A DNA stretch of 27,501 bases from Cylindrodendrum hubeiense. Taxonomy: Eukaryota > Ascomycota > Sordariomycetes > Hypocreales > Nectriaceae. Below are positions 1 to 7,975 of this stretch, piece after piece; position 1 is the stretch's first letter, and the number at the start of each line of letters is the position of its first letter. The stretch lies in contig JAANBB010000487.1 of assembly GCA_014621425.1 (NCBI GenBank), positions 1 through 27,501 of the forward strand, written 5' to 3'. Under the pieces are notes generated by a model. That model saw nothing but the letters and a program-made list of their open reading frames with translations, searched no databases and had not been told where the DNA came from. Made by a program: the position numbers and the translations under genes.

Positions 1-175
1 ACCATACTGGCCTTGGGGAGGACCGCCTTGGGGAGGGCCGTAGGACTGAGAGGGATGTCAGCTCTGTGTGCGCTGGAATGGCTTGCGATGCGTGATGGGT
101 CGTCTCGCAAGCATCAGTGTTGGGAACCGGGCATCGAGGGTGCGATGGCGGAGGCGCAATGGCGCAGCGGGCGGT

Positions 176-206
<31 letters not shown>

Positions 207-291
207 TTGGTGCTGGTGTCTGCTTACGGGCTGGGGGTGCTGGGGATAGCCTCCCTGGTTCTGGGTTCTGGTAGTAATCCTGGTTGGACAT
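1..291 (-). CDS. Pro/Gln/Gly/Tyr-rich small protein, 5' part, with apparent frameshift
   Basis: This is a partial gene that runs off the left edge. The start is ATG at 291-289, reading MSNQDYYQN, a familiar beginning of small fungal proline/glycine-rich proteins, some of which end in a CYSTM membrane module; that end lies outside the window. Exon 1 is 228-291. A GTAAGC donor begins at 227, and the intron (46-227, 182 bp) ends with a CTGAC branch site and CTCTCAG. Exon 2 (1-45) reads SYGPPQGGPPQGQYG. That frame joins smoothly to QGGYPQHPQP at the end of exon 1, but exon 1 from the ATG is 64 nt and is in the wrong frame by one base. One extra C in the AACCCAG stretch near 263-265 would explain it. 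Possible causes are a sequence error, a real lesion or an unusual start. The protein family is uncertain because the C-terminus is missing. Confidence 0.6.
172..219. repeat. GCTGGTG/GCTGGAG microsatellite inside the intron
   Basis: Short imperfect units of GCTGGTG and GCTGGAG follow each other and lie wholly within the predicted intron of the left-edge gene. Read as protein on the minus strand they give meaningless PAPAPA or QHQHQL strings, which is why several spurious open frames cover this stretch. Confidence 0.7.
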
Positions 292-366
292 GATGGGTAG
301 AGGGCTCGTGGGCGACTTGGGGTGAGATGGGCGGGCAGTGGAGAGGGATCCGGAGAGCGAGATATG

Positions 367-421
367 TATATATATATATATATAAGAGAGAGGAACGGGA
401 CGGGATGGGATGGGATGGGAG
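367..421. repeat. TA run followed by GGGAT pentamer repeat
   Basis: A TA dinucleotide run spans 367-384. From about 396 to 421 comes a 5-bp repeat of the GGGAT/GGGAC type. Both lie just upstream of the minus-strand start at 291, in its probable leader or promoter. Confidence 0.75.
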
Positions 422-553
422 GAGTGGGGAGGAGGAGAAGAGAAGCGAGAAAAGCGGCGGATGACTCTCGGATGGGATGAGACGAGCTGGGGATGGCGGC
501 GGCAGCGCGGTCGAGCCAGTGCCCAAGTGCTGTAATTAGGTCCATCCAGAGGC

Positions 554-602
554 TGGGTCTGGGTCCGGGTCCGGGTCGTCAGGGTCGTCAGGGTCGTCAG
601 GA
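554..602. repeat. GGGTCC hexamer then GGGTCGTCA nonamer repeat
   Basis: Three or four GGGTCY hexamers run directly into three copies of a 9-bp unit GGGTCGTCA. The change of unit length within one tract suggests local slippage expansion. Confidence 0.75.
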
Positions 603-810
603 CCGTCGGGGGCCCTGTCAGCCTCCAGGTCGGGGATCCTGTGGCCACTAGTCGCCTGGCGATTGCAGAGGCTAGCGGTCACAGAGGCTAGCGGTCGCAG
701 AGGCACGCGGCATTGGGCATTGGTAGGAGCTACAGATGTACAGCTGTCCACCGTCCCAGCGGCAGTGGAGAGGCACTGCACTGTGGCGGTGCAGGGTACC
801 TGTTCCATGC

Positions 811-840
811 AGCTTGATGCGACTTGATGCGACTTGATGC
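811..840. repeat. 10-bp tandem repeat, three copies
   Basis: Three head-to-tail copies of a 10-bp unit, RRCTTGATGC, with only one or two substitutions. Confidence 0.8.
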
Positions 841-963
841 AACCGGCCTGGCCTGGAAACCTGATGCACCAGCGAACCCTCGGAGTCCACCGCACGTGAA
901 TCTGCGCCGTGCTGTTTGAGGTGCTGTTTGAGGTGCGCAATGGACGGGCGGAACAGCGAAGCT

Positions 964-1020
964 ACGACGATGGCGACGATGGCGACGACGGCGACGAAGC
1001 CCAAGCCCAAGTCCAAGCCA
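964..1020. repeat. GACGATGGC nonamer-type repeat and CCCAAG repeat
   Basis: Imperfect GACGATGGC/GACGACGGC units are followed by AAGCCC units. There is no sign that it is coding. Confidence 0.65.
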
Positions 1021-1220
1021 CATCCGATGCGCACGATCGTGGCCCGCTTTCGAGGCCAGGTGCGCGGTTGGTTGGCTAGCTGCTGATCTGGAGCGTGGCT
1101 GACAACCGATGAACGGCACGATGCCAAGCGATGAATGATGCCGCCTCTGCCTCTGAAGATTGTGTCTGTCTAATGGGGGTGTGCAGGACACAATTGATGT
1201 GCCCCGAAACGAACAGTTCG

Positions 1221-1250
1221 TCCTGAACGGGTCCTGAACGGGTCCTGAAC
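1221..1250. repeat. 11-bp tandem repeat
   Basis: Nearly three exact copies of the 11-bp unit TCCTGAACGGG. Confidence 0.8.
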
Positions 1251-1360
1251 AGGTAGGTCCCAGGCTTTGTGCATTCGAATGACTCCGGTTAGGTCCGTTA
1301 ATAAGGTATTGTCGTTGTTCTGGCCATCTAGGTATGTATGCATGACCCACCCTCTCTCTC

Positions 1361-1396
1361 ACCTCGCGTCACCTCGCATCACCTCGCATCACCTCA
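1361..1396. repeat. 10-bp tandem repeat ACCTCGCATC
   Basis: Three and a half copies of a 10-bp unit ACCTCGCRTC, nearly exact. Confidence 0.8.
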
Positions 1397-1643
1397 CCGA
1401 AGCCCAGCAACAACACAAGCAAAAGCCAAGACCTTCTCCATATGTCTCGGCTCACCGTTACCGAATGTTCCCAGGAATTCCCATGACCCAGATCCTGAAA
1501 AGCCACACTCGTCTGCCCGGGCCCCATCTCCACTCCTGTGGCTGTCGACACGTAACCTCGCCATCGGGAGATCCGGTCGCTTGCCAAGAGCCCGCGTTGG
1601 CCGTGCCGTTTTTACCGGGTGCCACACCCACGTTCGGGGGCCC

Positions 1644-1681
1644 TTTTTTTTTCTTCTTCTTTTTTTTGGGGGAGGGGGGGG
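1644..1681. repeat. T-rich tract joined to a G-rich tract
   Basis: An almost pure T tract (1644-1667, with a few C) switches abruptly to an almost pure G tract (1668-1681). A separate run of 12 C occurs at 1911-1922. Such homopolymers are prone to slippage and sequencing error. Confidence 0.75.
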
Positions 1682-2873
1682 TAGGGCGAGGCTGTGATCT
1701 CCCCACTCATCCTACCTAGGTAGGTATAATAGGGTATGGTATGTGCCTAGTCGAGACTCGGCATGGCGACCTACGTAATTAATCATTATTCCCATTGTGT
1801 CGTCTATGTTCGGTGGCCCTTCTAGCGCATCTCGATGTTTCTTTTTTCTTTCCCTTATACTCTTGTTCTATTCCCACGATGCCTCTATTTGTCAACGCAG
1901 TAGACCTTTACCCCCCCCCCCCTCATAAAGGATTCAAATACGGGCATTTATGCCACAACCATGATACATAGATAGGTAGGTACCTGGATAGTTCGTGACT
2001 CGACTGAAGATGTTTGTTCGTCACGTAAATGAGGAGCCCAACGAGTGTCATGCTCGACAAACCTCGAGGAAATAAGTGGTAGTAACTAACAGGATGAAAT
2101 AACTCGAGTGTTTTCTGCCCCGTTTGTTCAGTGCACTAGCCTACCACATACATTCAGTCTCCCAAATCTCGATTGCGGAGTACAGCCACATCTATTTGAG
2201 TATTTTACAACCTTGTTTCAGCGTTGGCAGGGCGTGCATGGATGGCTGACCCTCTGCTTGTCACATTCATTCTGTCGCACCTGAACCACCACCAACTAAT
2301 GATCATCATCAAACAACAGCAACAGTTATCAAGTACTGCACTATTAATCCCCTATATATATATATTTTGGGCATTTATACATGTGTGTTTGCTTCGTCTA
2401 TTCTTCATTGCGCCACTCTCTACATCCCATCCGCATCCTCCGTGATGAAATTAATCCCTTCTTCTTCTAAGTGACATTCACTTACATCCCCTTTCCTCTT
2501 TCACATCATAAGTAAATCATCCATTCCCCTACGGACATTATGGTACTGAATCATACACGTTCCAATTGCTTGACCGCTCTCCTAGGGCCGCGGCTGTATG
2601 CAAACAGTGATTCCGTCTCCAAAATGGCTCTGCATCATTTTCACTGTTTGGACTGAATGTATGTTGCCTTTTCTGTTCAAACATAAAAGGATCCTCCACC
2701 AGGCTAAAATACCTGGCTAATTCCTTTCTACAACCAGCTTCAGTACCCTCAAGCCCTTCGCCTCCTCGTTTCTTTACCTTCTATATATATTCTCCTCTTC
2801 GCTGTATCAGCTGGGTGAAGTACTGAAAGAGCTCTCTTGAATTCACACTCTACATACAACATACAACAAAACA

Positions 2874-4637
2874 ATGGAGGACGAGCCTGTAGGCAACGGC
2901 CCCACCAAGTCAGCGATGCCCTCCGAGGCTGAACTGTCTTCTGAGCAGCTCTCACGGCCACCCGCCTCATCCATGGCTTCCAATCGAACTCCTCTCCCAG
3001 AGTCAGCCGCGCCAACTCGCCCTCCGCATTCGGGTTGGGAGGGATCCAGAATCGCAATGGCAAAATGCGACTTCTGCGACAAGCGCGGCCGGGGAACTGT
3101 CCAACGATGCAGAGAGTGCCAGCTCTCGATATGCCAGGGATGCTTTAACAGGGGTAGTCTCGACCAAGATTCCAGGCACATCCTCGACGGCAACTCGGTC
3201 GACTGGGACCTCCACCTCCAGGAAAAACCAAAGAGGGCAAAGAAGACTGTAACCACAACTACCAGCACTCGGGGCCGCGGAGTTACCCGTGCGAGGGGTC
3301 GAGGCGGTCGAGCAGGAAAGACGGTTACTTCACGAGCAACAACCGCTGAAGCTGTGGCTACCAGCCCAACGCCATCGGTCGCTAGCCATAATGAGAGCAT
3401 GATAGACGCAGTTGACATACCGGAGCAAAGGGTCCATATTGGCATTGCGCCCAGTTACCCTTCCTTACATCAGTCTGCCACCACCAGGGAATACGGTGGT
3501 TCACAACTTGTCCCAGCTTACCCATTGGCAATGCAAGAGGTAACGTCAACTCGAAGTCCCAGTGGCGTCCATTCACCAATACTGAGCCAGGCCCAACTTC
3601 ACCATCCACCCCGGCCAACTTCACCGAAGTCACAATCCCTGCCCCCCAACCAGCCTCCTTACACGGTTCACTCGGCGGAACTCCGACGAGATCCTCTACC
3701 GTCCCCCATACAAGATAACCGACCCAGACAGGTGGGCCAGCCTCTCTTAATTTCTACACCTCGACCCATTGTGCCTCGACCGAACACGTACCAACACCAA
3801 CAGGAGAATGCAGCGTTTACTCCACTATCGCAAGCGTCCCTCTCCCGGAACCTATTCATGACCCACCGCCAAGACCATGATAGTCGAAGTCCAGAAGGTT
3901 ACCAGGGGTACACAACCCATCGGCAACGGGGGTTCCGCTACCACCCTTACAGACCCAGTTCTCCTCGCCCAGGTCCAGCATCCCGACGTATGTATCAGAT
4001 TCCTGGCGCTCCAGGGACGAATAGTCAGGGTGAGGGCCAAAGCGCGTATAACTTCCCTCCTCCCTTGCCGCCCTCGCAGGGCAGGATTCCGCCTATCCAT
4101 CCCGTTGAGCCTGGGACCTCTGCTGCGGCCTGGTCTAATCCGGATCCCAGCCCTCGTCAGCGGGAACTATTCCAGAGAAACAACTACTCCCTTCCTCCTA
4201 TTGGCAATCTCAACAACTCCCCTCCTCCTTTGCATAACCAGCTTCCTCCGCTCCGGCAGGAGCTAGATTGTCGCCAACCCTCGCACCCCGAACCACTAAT
4301 TCACCGCATCGGCCATCAACTCGAGGCCGACGCCCTCGCCACGCACACCGACTTCCCTACCTGGCCCCTCGATCAATGCCTCCGTCACGAGGTCGCCCGC
4401 GCCTGGTCCCGCCGGAGCGCGCAGGCCAGCCTTCTTCGCGAGGTACCCCCCAACAGCGCCGACGTTGGCCCTGTCTTCCACGTCCTCCTTGGAGGAACCT
4501 ACTTTGCCGCCATTCACCTCCAGCTCGAGATGCAGAATGCCGCGCGCCTGTGGCTGATCGAGATGGAAAGGCAGCTGTGTGATGATGGTCTTATGATGCC
4601 GGTACGGGCGGGTTGCAGTGTGCGAATTGATAACTAG
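2874..4637 (+). CDS. Uncharacterised protein with ZZ-like Cys cluster and long disordered region
   Basis: A single uninterrupted 587-codon frame. The start ATG at 2874 follows a good fungal context (ACAAAACAATGG). Residues 65-102 carry a Cys cluster C65-x2-C68-x10-C79-x2-C82-x4-C87-x2-C90 followed by H102. The spacing is like ZZ or B-box-type zinc-binding modules, so a small zinc-binding protein-interaction domain is likely. Next come basic RGRG repeats at about 128-145, which could bind nucleic acid or act in nuclear entry. From about 190 to 500 it is Pro/Ser/Gln-rich and surely disordered. The last 80-90 residues (from about WPLDQCLRHE to the end) are richer in Leu, Ala and Arg and could fold as helices. 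I do not recognise a named family and assign no function. The 3' neighbour eIF3d is convergent and unrelated. The zinc-binding inference is fair; everything beyond it is open. Confidence 0.8.
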   Translation: MEDEPVGNGPTKSAMPSEAELSSEQLSRPPASSMASNRTPLPESAAPTRPPHSGWEGSRIAMAKCDFCDKRGRGTVQRCRECQLSICQGCFNRGSLDQDSRHILDGNSVDWDLHLQEKPKRAKKTVTTTTSTRGRGVTRARGRGGRAGKTVTSRATTAEAVATSPTPSVASHNESMIDAVDIPEQRVHIGIAPSYPSLHQSATTREYGGSQLVPAYPLAMQEVTSTRSPSGVHSPILSQAQLHHPPRPTSPKSQSLPPNQPPYTVHSAELRRDPLPSPIQDNRPRQVGQPLLISTPRPIVPRPNTYQHQQENAAFTPLSQASLSRNLFMTHRQDHDSRSPEGYQGYTTHRQRGFRYHPYRPSSPRPGPASRRMYQIPGAPGTNSQGEGQSAYNFPPPLPPSQGRIPPIHPVEPGTSAAAWSNPDPSPRQRELFQRNNYSLPPIGNLNNSPPPLHNQLPPLRQELDCRQPSHPEPLIHRIGHQLEADALATHTDFPTWPLDQCLRHEVARAWSRRSAQASLLREVPPNSADVGPVFHVLLGGTYFAAIHLQLEMQNAARLWLIEMERQLCDDGLMMPVRAGCSVRIDN

Positions 4638-5441
4638 GTAGAATATACAGTACCATGTTAGTCGGTGTTATGGAAAATACATAGCATGTACATCGTATAA
4701 GAGTGTTGCTATTCGCACGCATACCGATTGGCACGCATCAGACACCACAAGGCAAAGAATCATGTACAAGTCCAAATGAGATGAACATGGTCAAAAGACT
4801 TACCAATAAGAACAAGTCTAGTTTACTTCATTGTTTCTTTAAAAGAGGCAGTACCGTTCGTTATTACTAGAGTTTATAATGTTTCTTCGGCGTGCAAATA
4901 GCAATTGGCGTGTGTGCAAATAGCAATACTCTGGTACAACAGAACACAGTAGCAATCCAAACACGGGAGTGATGTCATAGAGCTTGGCCACCTACATATA
5001 CTTGGCGGAAGATAAATATGATAAAATCATGCTTCTATTCTGATACATATGATTGTTTTATTGACACCACCCAGTGCCTATTTTAGACATGCATTTGGCT
5101 CCCAAACCCCCAGTTGCACCGTCACTAAATCCAACCTGTAAATAGGACAAGTTCAGGCGGGATGTGGTTCAGTGTGGTCAGCAGTTGCGAGGAAGATACC
5201 AAGGGCATGTAATACATCACTCTCATCGTTGTCCAGTCGGAATTATGGCAATCACGTATTCTTTTCGTACCAGGCTGCTTCAGCCGCAACCCAAAATGTA
5301 CAGACTTCTTCATAAGAGACCGCGTCCACCGTTTCAAATCATTAGAACGTGAGGACTGCTGTGTAAGCACTCTTTCTACCTGCAATCTTTTCCCTTCCTC
5401 CTGCCCCTTCCATTGCCCAATCATAAGAACTCATCCAAAAT
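4638..5441. other. Convergent intergenic region (3' ends of two genes)
   Basis: This stretch lies between the 3' ends of the Cys-cluster gene (+) and eIF3d (-), so it should hold both 3' UTRs and terminators. It is AT-richer than the rest of the window. The one structured element is the inverted repeat at 4695-4937. No coding frame looks real. Confidence 0.65.
4695..4937. repeat. MITE-like element with imperfect terminal inverted repeats
   Basis: The first 26 bases (4695-4720, beginning GTATAAGAGTGTTGC) match the reverse complement of 4912-4937 (GTACCAGAGTATTGC) at 21 of 26 positions, and the match extends inward with a small gap to about 40-48 bp per arm. The core TTGCTATTYGCAC is shared, and a second direct copy of GTGCAAATAGCAAT lies at 4892-4905. 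Four of the five mismatches are transitions. The element is 243 bp, has no coding capacity, and I see no clear target-site duplication. It may be a decayed MITE or a 3' UTR hairpin. Confidence 0.45.
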
Positions 5442-7331
5442 CTACTGCTCCGCGCCCTCCTCGGGCTGGGGCACATCCGCCTCATCCTCGTCATCGTCCT
5501 GGTCGAAGCTGCCGGTGGGGACCTCGTATAGGCGGAGGATGGACTTGTTGGGGTCCTTGACGAGAACGAACTTGCTGTCCTCCTCGGCGCTGTTCAGGCA
5601 CATGTCGGCAATCGTACGGACGATACCCCAACCGTTGGACAGCGACAGGTTCATCTGGTTGGCAAAGTCGCGGGGCTTCCAGCCAACAACACCCAGCACG
5701 ATGTGCTTGTCGCTCAATTTGGGGTTCACACGGGAGACGAAACTGCAATAATTAGCATCACGGACATTCATACTTGTATGGTCGGGTTCGGGAGGACATA
5801 CCCAAGCTTCATCACGTCGGCCTTGGCCAGGATGCTCTGGACGGTCCATCGGGCCAGCTTGCAGCTGTTGTTCTTCATCTCGGTGGCAACAACGGCACCA
5901 CGCTGGGTGACGAGCTTGCTTCGCCAGTCGAGGGCGCCACCACTGCCCTGAGCCTTGCTGTCGAACTCGTTGAGCGCCTTGATGGTCATGTGCTGATCCT
6001 CGCCGCTAATACCGTTCTTCTGCACGGCGTCGACCTCGGTTCGCACAATCAGGTACACAGGCTCCTCGTCATTGGTAGAAAGATCGAAGCGTCGGTATTT
6101 GTAGGCCTTGCTGGCGGGAGGGTCGGTATCCTCGGAGGAGTTGTAGAAGGGGTTGTTGTGGGACATCTGCAGCTTGGATGACTCGCTCTCGTTGACAACC
6201 TGGTTGGCGAAGTTGTGGTTGATGTAGGTGGCCTCCTCAGCCAGGGCGGTGGGCTGGTTGACGGTGTCCTTGCTGCCGTCGGCGGCATCGAGAGGAGCGT
6301 CAGCGGCGTTCTCGTTGACAGTCACCATGTCAAGAGCAGCGTTGTCACGCTTGTCCAGGAAGATCTTGTTGCCCTGTCGCGAAATGACAATATCCCAAGG
6401 GTAGACTGAGCGGGGCGAGCACATGAGCATGGAGAGAATGCTGTCGGTGGCGAAGATGGTGGCCTCGTCCTTCTCGGCGAGCTCCTGGATAACGGGATCG
6501 GAAGAGGTGGTGACGTTGTAGGCGGCACGGTCGATAGGGGTGAGCTTCTTCTCGGTTCCCTTGACAGGCTGCTTGTCGTAGGAGCGGTCATAGTAGTAGA
6601 GGAAACCGTAGTCGTCAAGGTCCTCACCCTCATCAGTCTCGAGGTTCAGCTTAGCCAGACGGTTGAAGTCAATCTCCTCCAGCAACTTCCAATCGGCCTT
6701 GATGTTGACACTGGCATCACGGTTGCGAGCAGGCTTGTCGTAGTCCTTCCAGCCAAAGCGGCGGCCACCACGGCCACCAGCGTTGTTGCGACCGCCCCGG
6801 TCGTAACCTCCGTAGCCGCCCTGTCGGCCGCCACGGTTGTCGGTCCTCTGCAAGGCCTGTCGGCCACCGCGGGCGTTGGTGGCAGCACCACGCTGGCCGC
6901 GGCCGCGAGTGAAGACGGCACCGCGGCCGAATCGGGTCTTGGTTGAGTCTCGGGTGTTGCTGACGACGGAGAAGCTGGACTCGTCCTCGGCGGGGGGAGC
7001 GTTGAAGGTGATGGCGTGGCTGGAGCCGTAAACTTGCTGGTCTGCGGGGACGAGGCGTTAGTATGTGCATGGGTAGAAGACGTTGAAGGGACGAAATAAA
7101 ATGTCGAAAACTCCTACCTCGGAAGTTGCGGTTGTACTGCGCGCGGCCACCACGTCCATCGCGGTCCTTGCCCTCAGTGGTCCAGTCGGCCATGCGGCCC
7201 AGCTTGTCGCCCTTGGAGAAGGGCGCATAGGGAACGCCGTTGAGGGTGGTCTCGGTGGTGACAGGGGGACCCCATCCGTCGCCGGAGGGGCAGCTTTCGC
7301 AGATCTGAACGTAGTCGAGTGAGTCCGCCAT
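5442..7331 (-). CDS. eif3d: Eukaryotic translation initiation factor 3 subunit D (eIF3d)
   Basis: eIF3d is a subunit of the cytoplasmic eIF3 complex that loads mRNA onto the 40S ribosome; in mammals it can also contact the mRNA cap. Three exons are 7118-7331, 5802-7041 and 5442-5742. The introns are 76 bp (7042-7117, donor GTAGGA) and 59 bp (5743-5801, donor GTATGT, acceptor TTGCAG). The spliced CDS is 1755 nt, 584 aa, the usual fungal length. The N-terminus [13 protein letters not shown], the motif GWGPP, the Arg/Gly-rich stretch at about residues 108-168, the phrase YYYDRSYDK, the block [13 protein letters not shown] and the C-terminal block [13 protein letters not shown] are all typical of the family. 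The tail is acidic ([21 protein letters not shown]). Both splice junctions restore conserved sequence (RNFRDQQVYG and [11 protein letters not shown]), which supports the model strongly. Confidence 0.95.
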
Positions 7332-7975
7332 GTTGGGTGGTTTGTGATGCGGCTTCGACGTGCGCGTGCGGGTGGGGGGAGACGAGGAGTTGCGCTTTAT
7401 CACGGGCGATGCTTGAATTTGGACATCCACGATGAATTTGTGGTGGGGTGGAGTGTGGGGCACCCTGGCGTGCCGAAAAAAATGACCCAAGCCCCGCGGC
7501 GCACCACTGTAAGCCTGTAAGAGTGGTGCGTGGTGCGTGGTTGTGGGCGATTCACCAGCCACAGCCCAGCCACACCGTTTCGCCCCCACCATTCCGTTTT
7601 GTGGGTGTAGGGTAAGTTGGTGCGCAAACCATCCCTCTCATGAACAACTCCGATCAGAGTCCCAAGGGGAGATATTGGTGACGACTTGGTCAAGGAATTT
7701 GAGGGCTGCTTAGTCCAAGTATGTATCAAAGCAACTATGTTTTTCTTGGCTGCTGAAGTAAGTGGCCTTAACTCAAGATCTGTTTTTCAGGTAATTAGTG
7801 TACCGAGTATTTTATGAACTCTTCACATACTGTCAAATGAATGAAATTGTCAACTAATGCCCCATCCTAGATTCTCTTACTCATAATATCATCGCTTCCC
7901 AAAATCCAGAGAGGATATGTAGTCTAAACCCATCCATACTCCCATCCGTGTGCATAAAATGCTCCGTCTACCAAA
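7332..7975. promoter_or_regulatory. Intergenic: bZIP 3' end and eIF3d promoter
   Basis: This 644 bp lies between two minus-strand genes. The left part, next to the eIF3d start, is the likely eIF3d promoter and leader; the right part should hold the bZIP 3' UTR. Reading frames here are spurious. No distinct motif can be named with confidence. Confidence 0.6.

Larger units (their letters stand above)
292..2873. promoter_or_regulatory. Divergent intergenic region, repeat-rich, no gene seen
   Basis: This 2.6 kb separates two divergently transcribed genes and should hold both promoters. I see no reading frame with protein-like sequence: the open frames are low-complexity R/H/P/S strings. It contains a TA run, several short tandem repeats, a T-then-G homopolymer stretch, a 12-C run and TAGGTA-type motifs at about 1708-1728 and 1972-1984. 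Near the right-hand gene, a TA-rich stretch at about 2780-2792 and pyrimidine-rich sequence before the ATG fit a fungal promoter and leader. No specific factor site can be assigned. Confidence 0.6.

Noticed and set aside
730..1362. 210-codon minus-strand open frame in the first intergenic region
   Set aside because: It is Arg/His/Ser/Pro-rich, covers tandem repeats, starts without supporting context and resembles no protein family.
1267..1719. 150-codon plus-strand open frame
   Set aside because: It runs through the T/G homopolymers and a 10-bp repeat, giving FFFFFFF and GGG runs; it is an artefact of composition.
3382..4582. Several open frames in other phases within the Cys-cluster gene
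   Set aside because: These are shadows of the long C- and P-rich real frame at 2874-4637.
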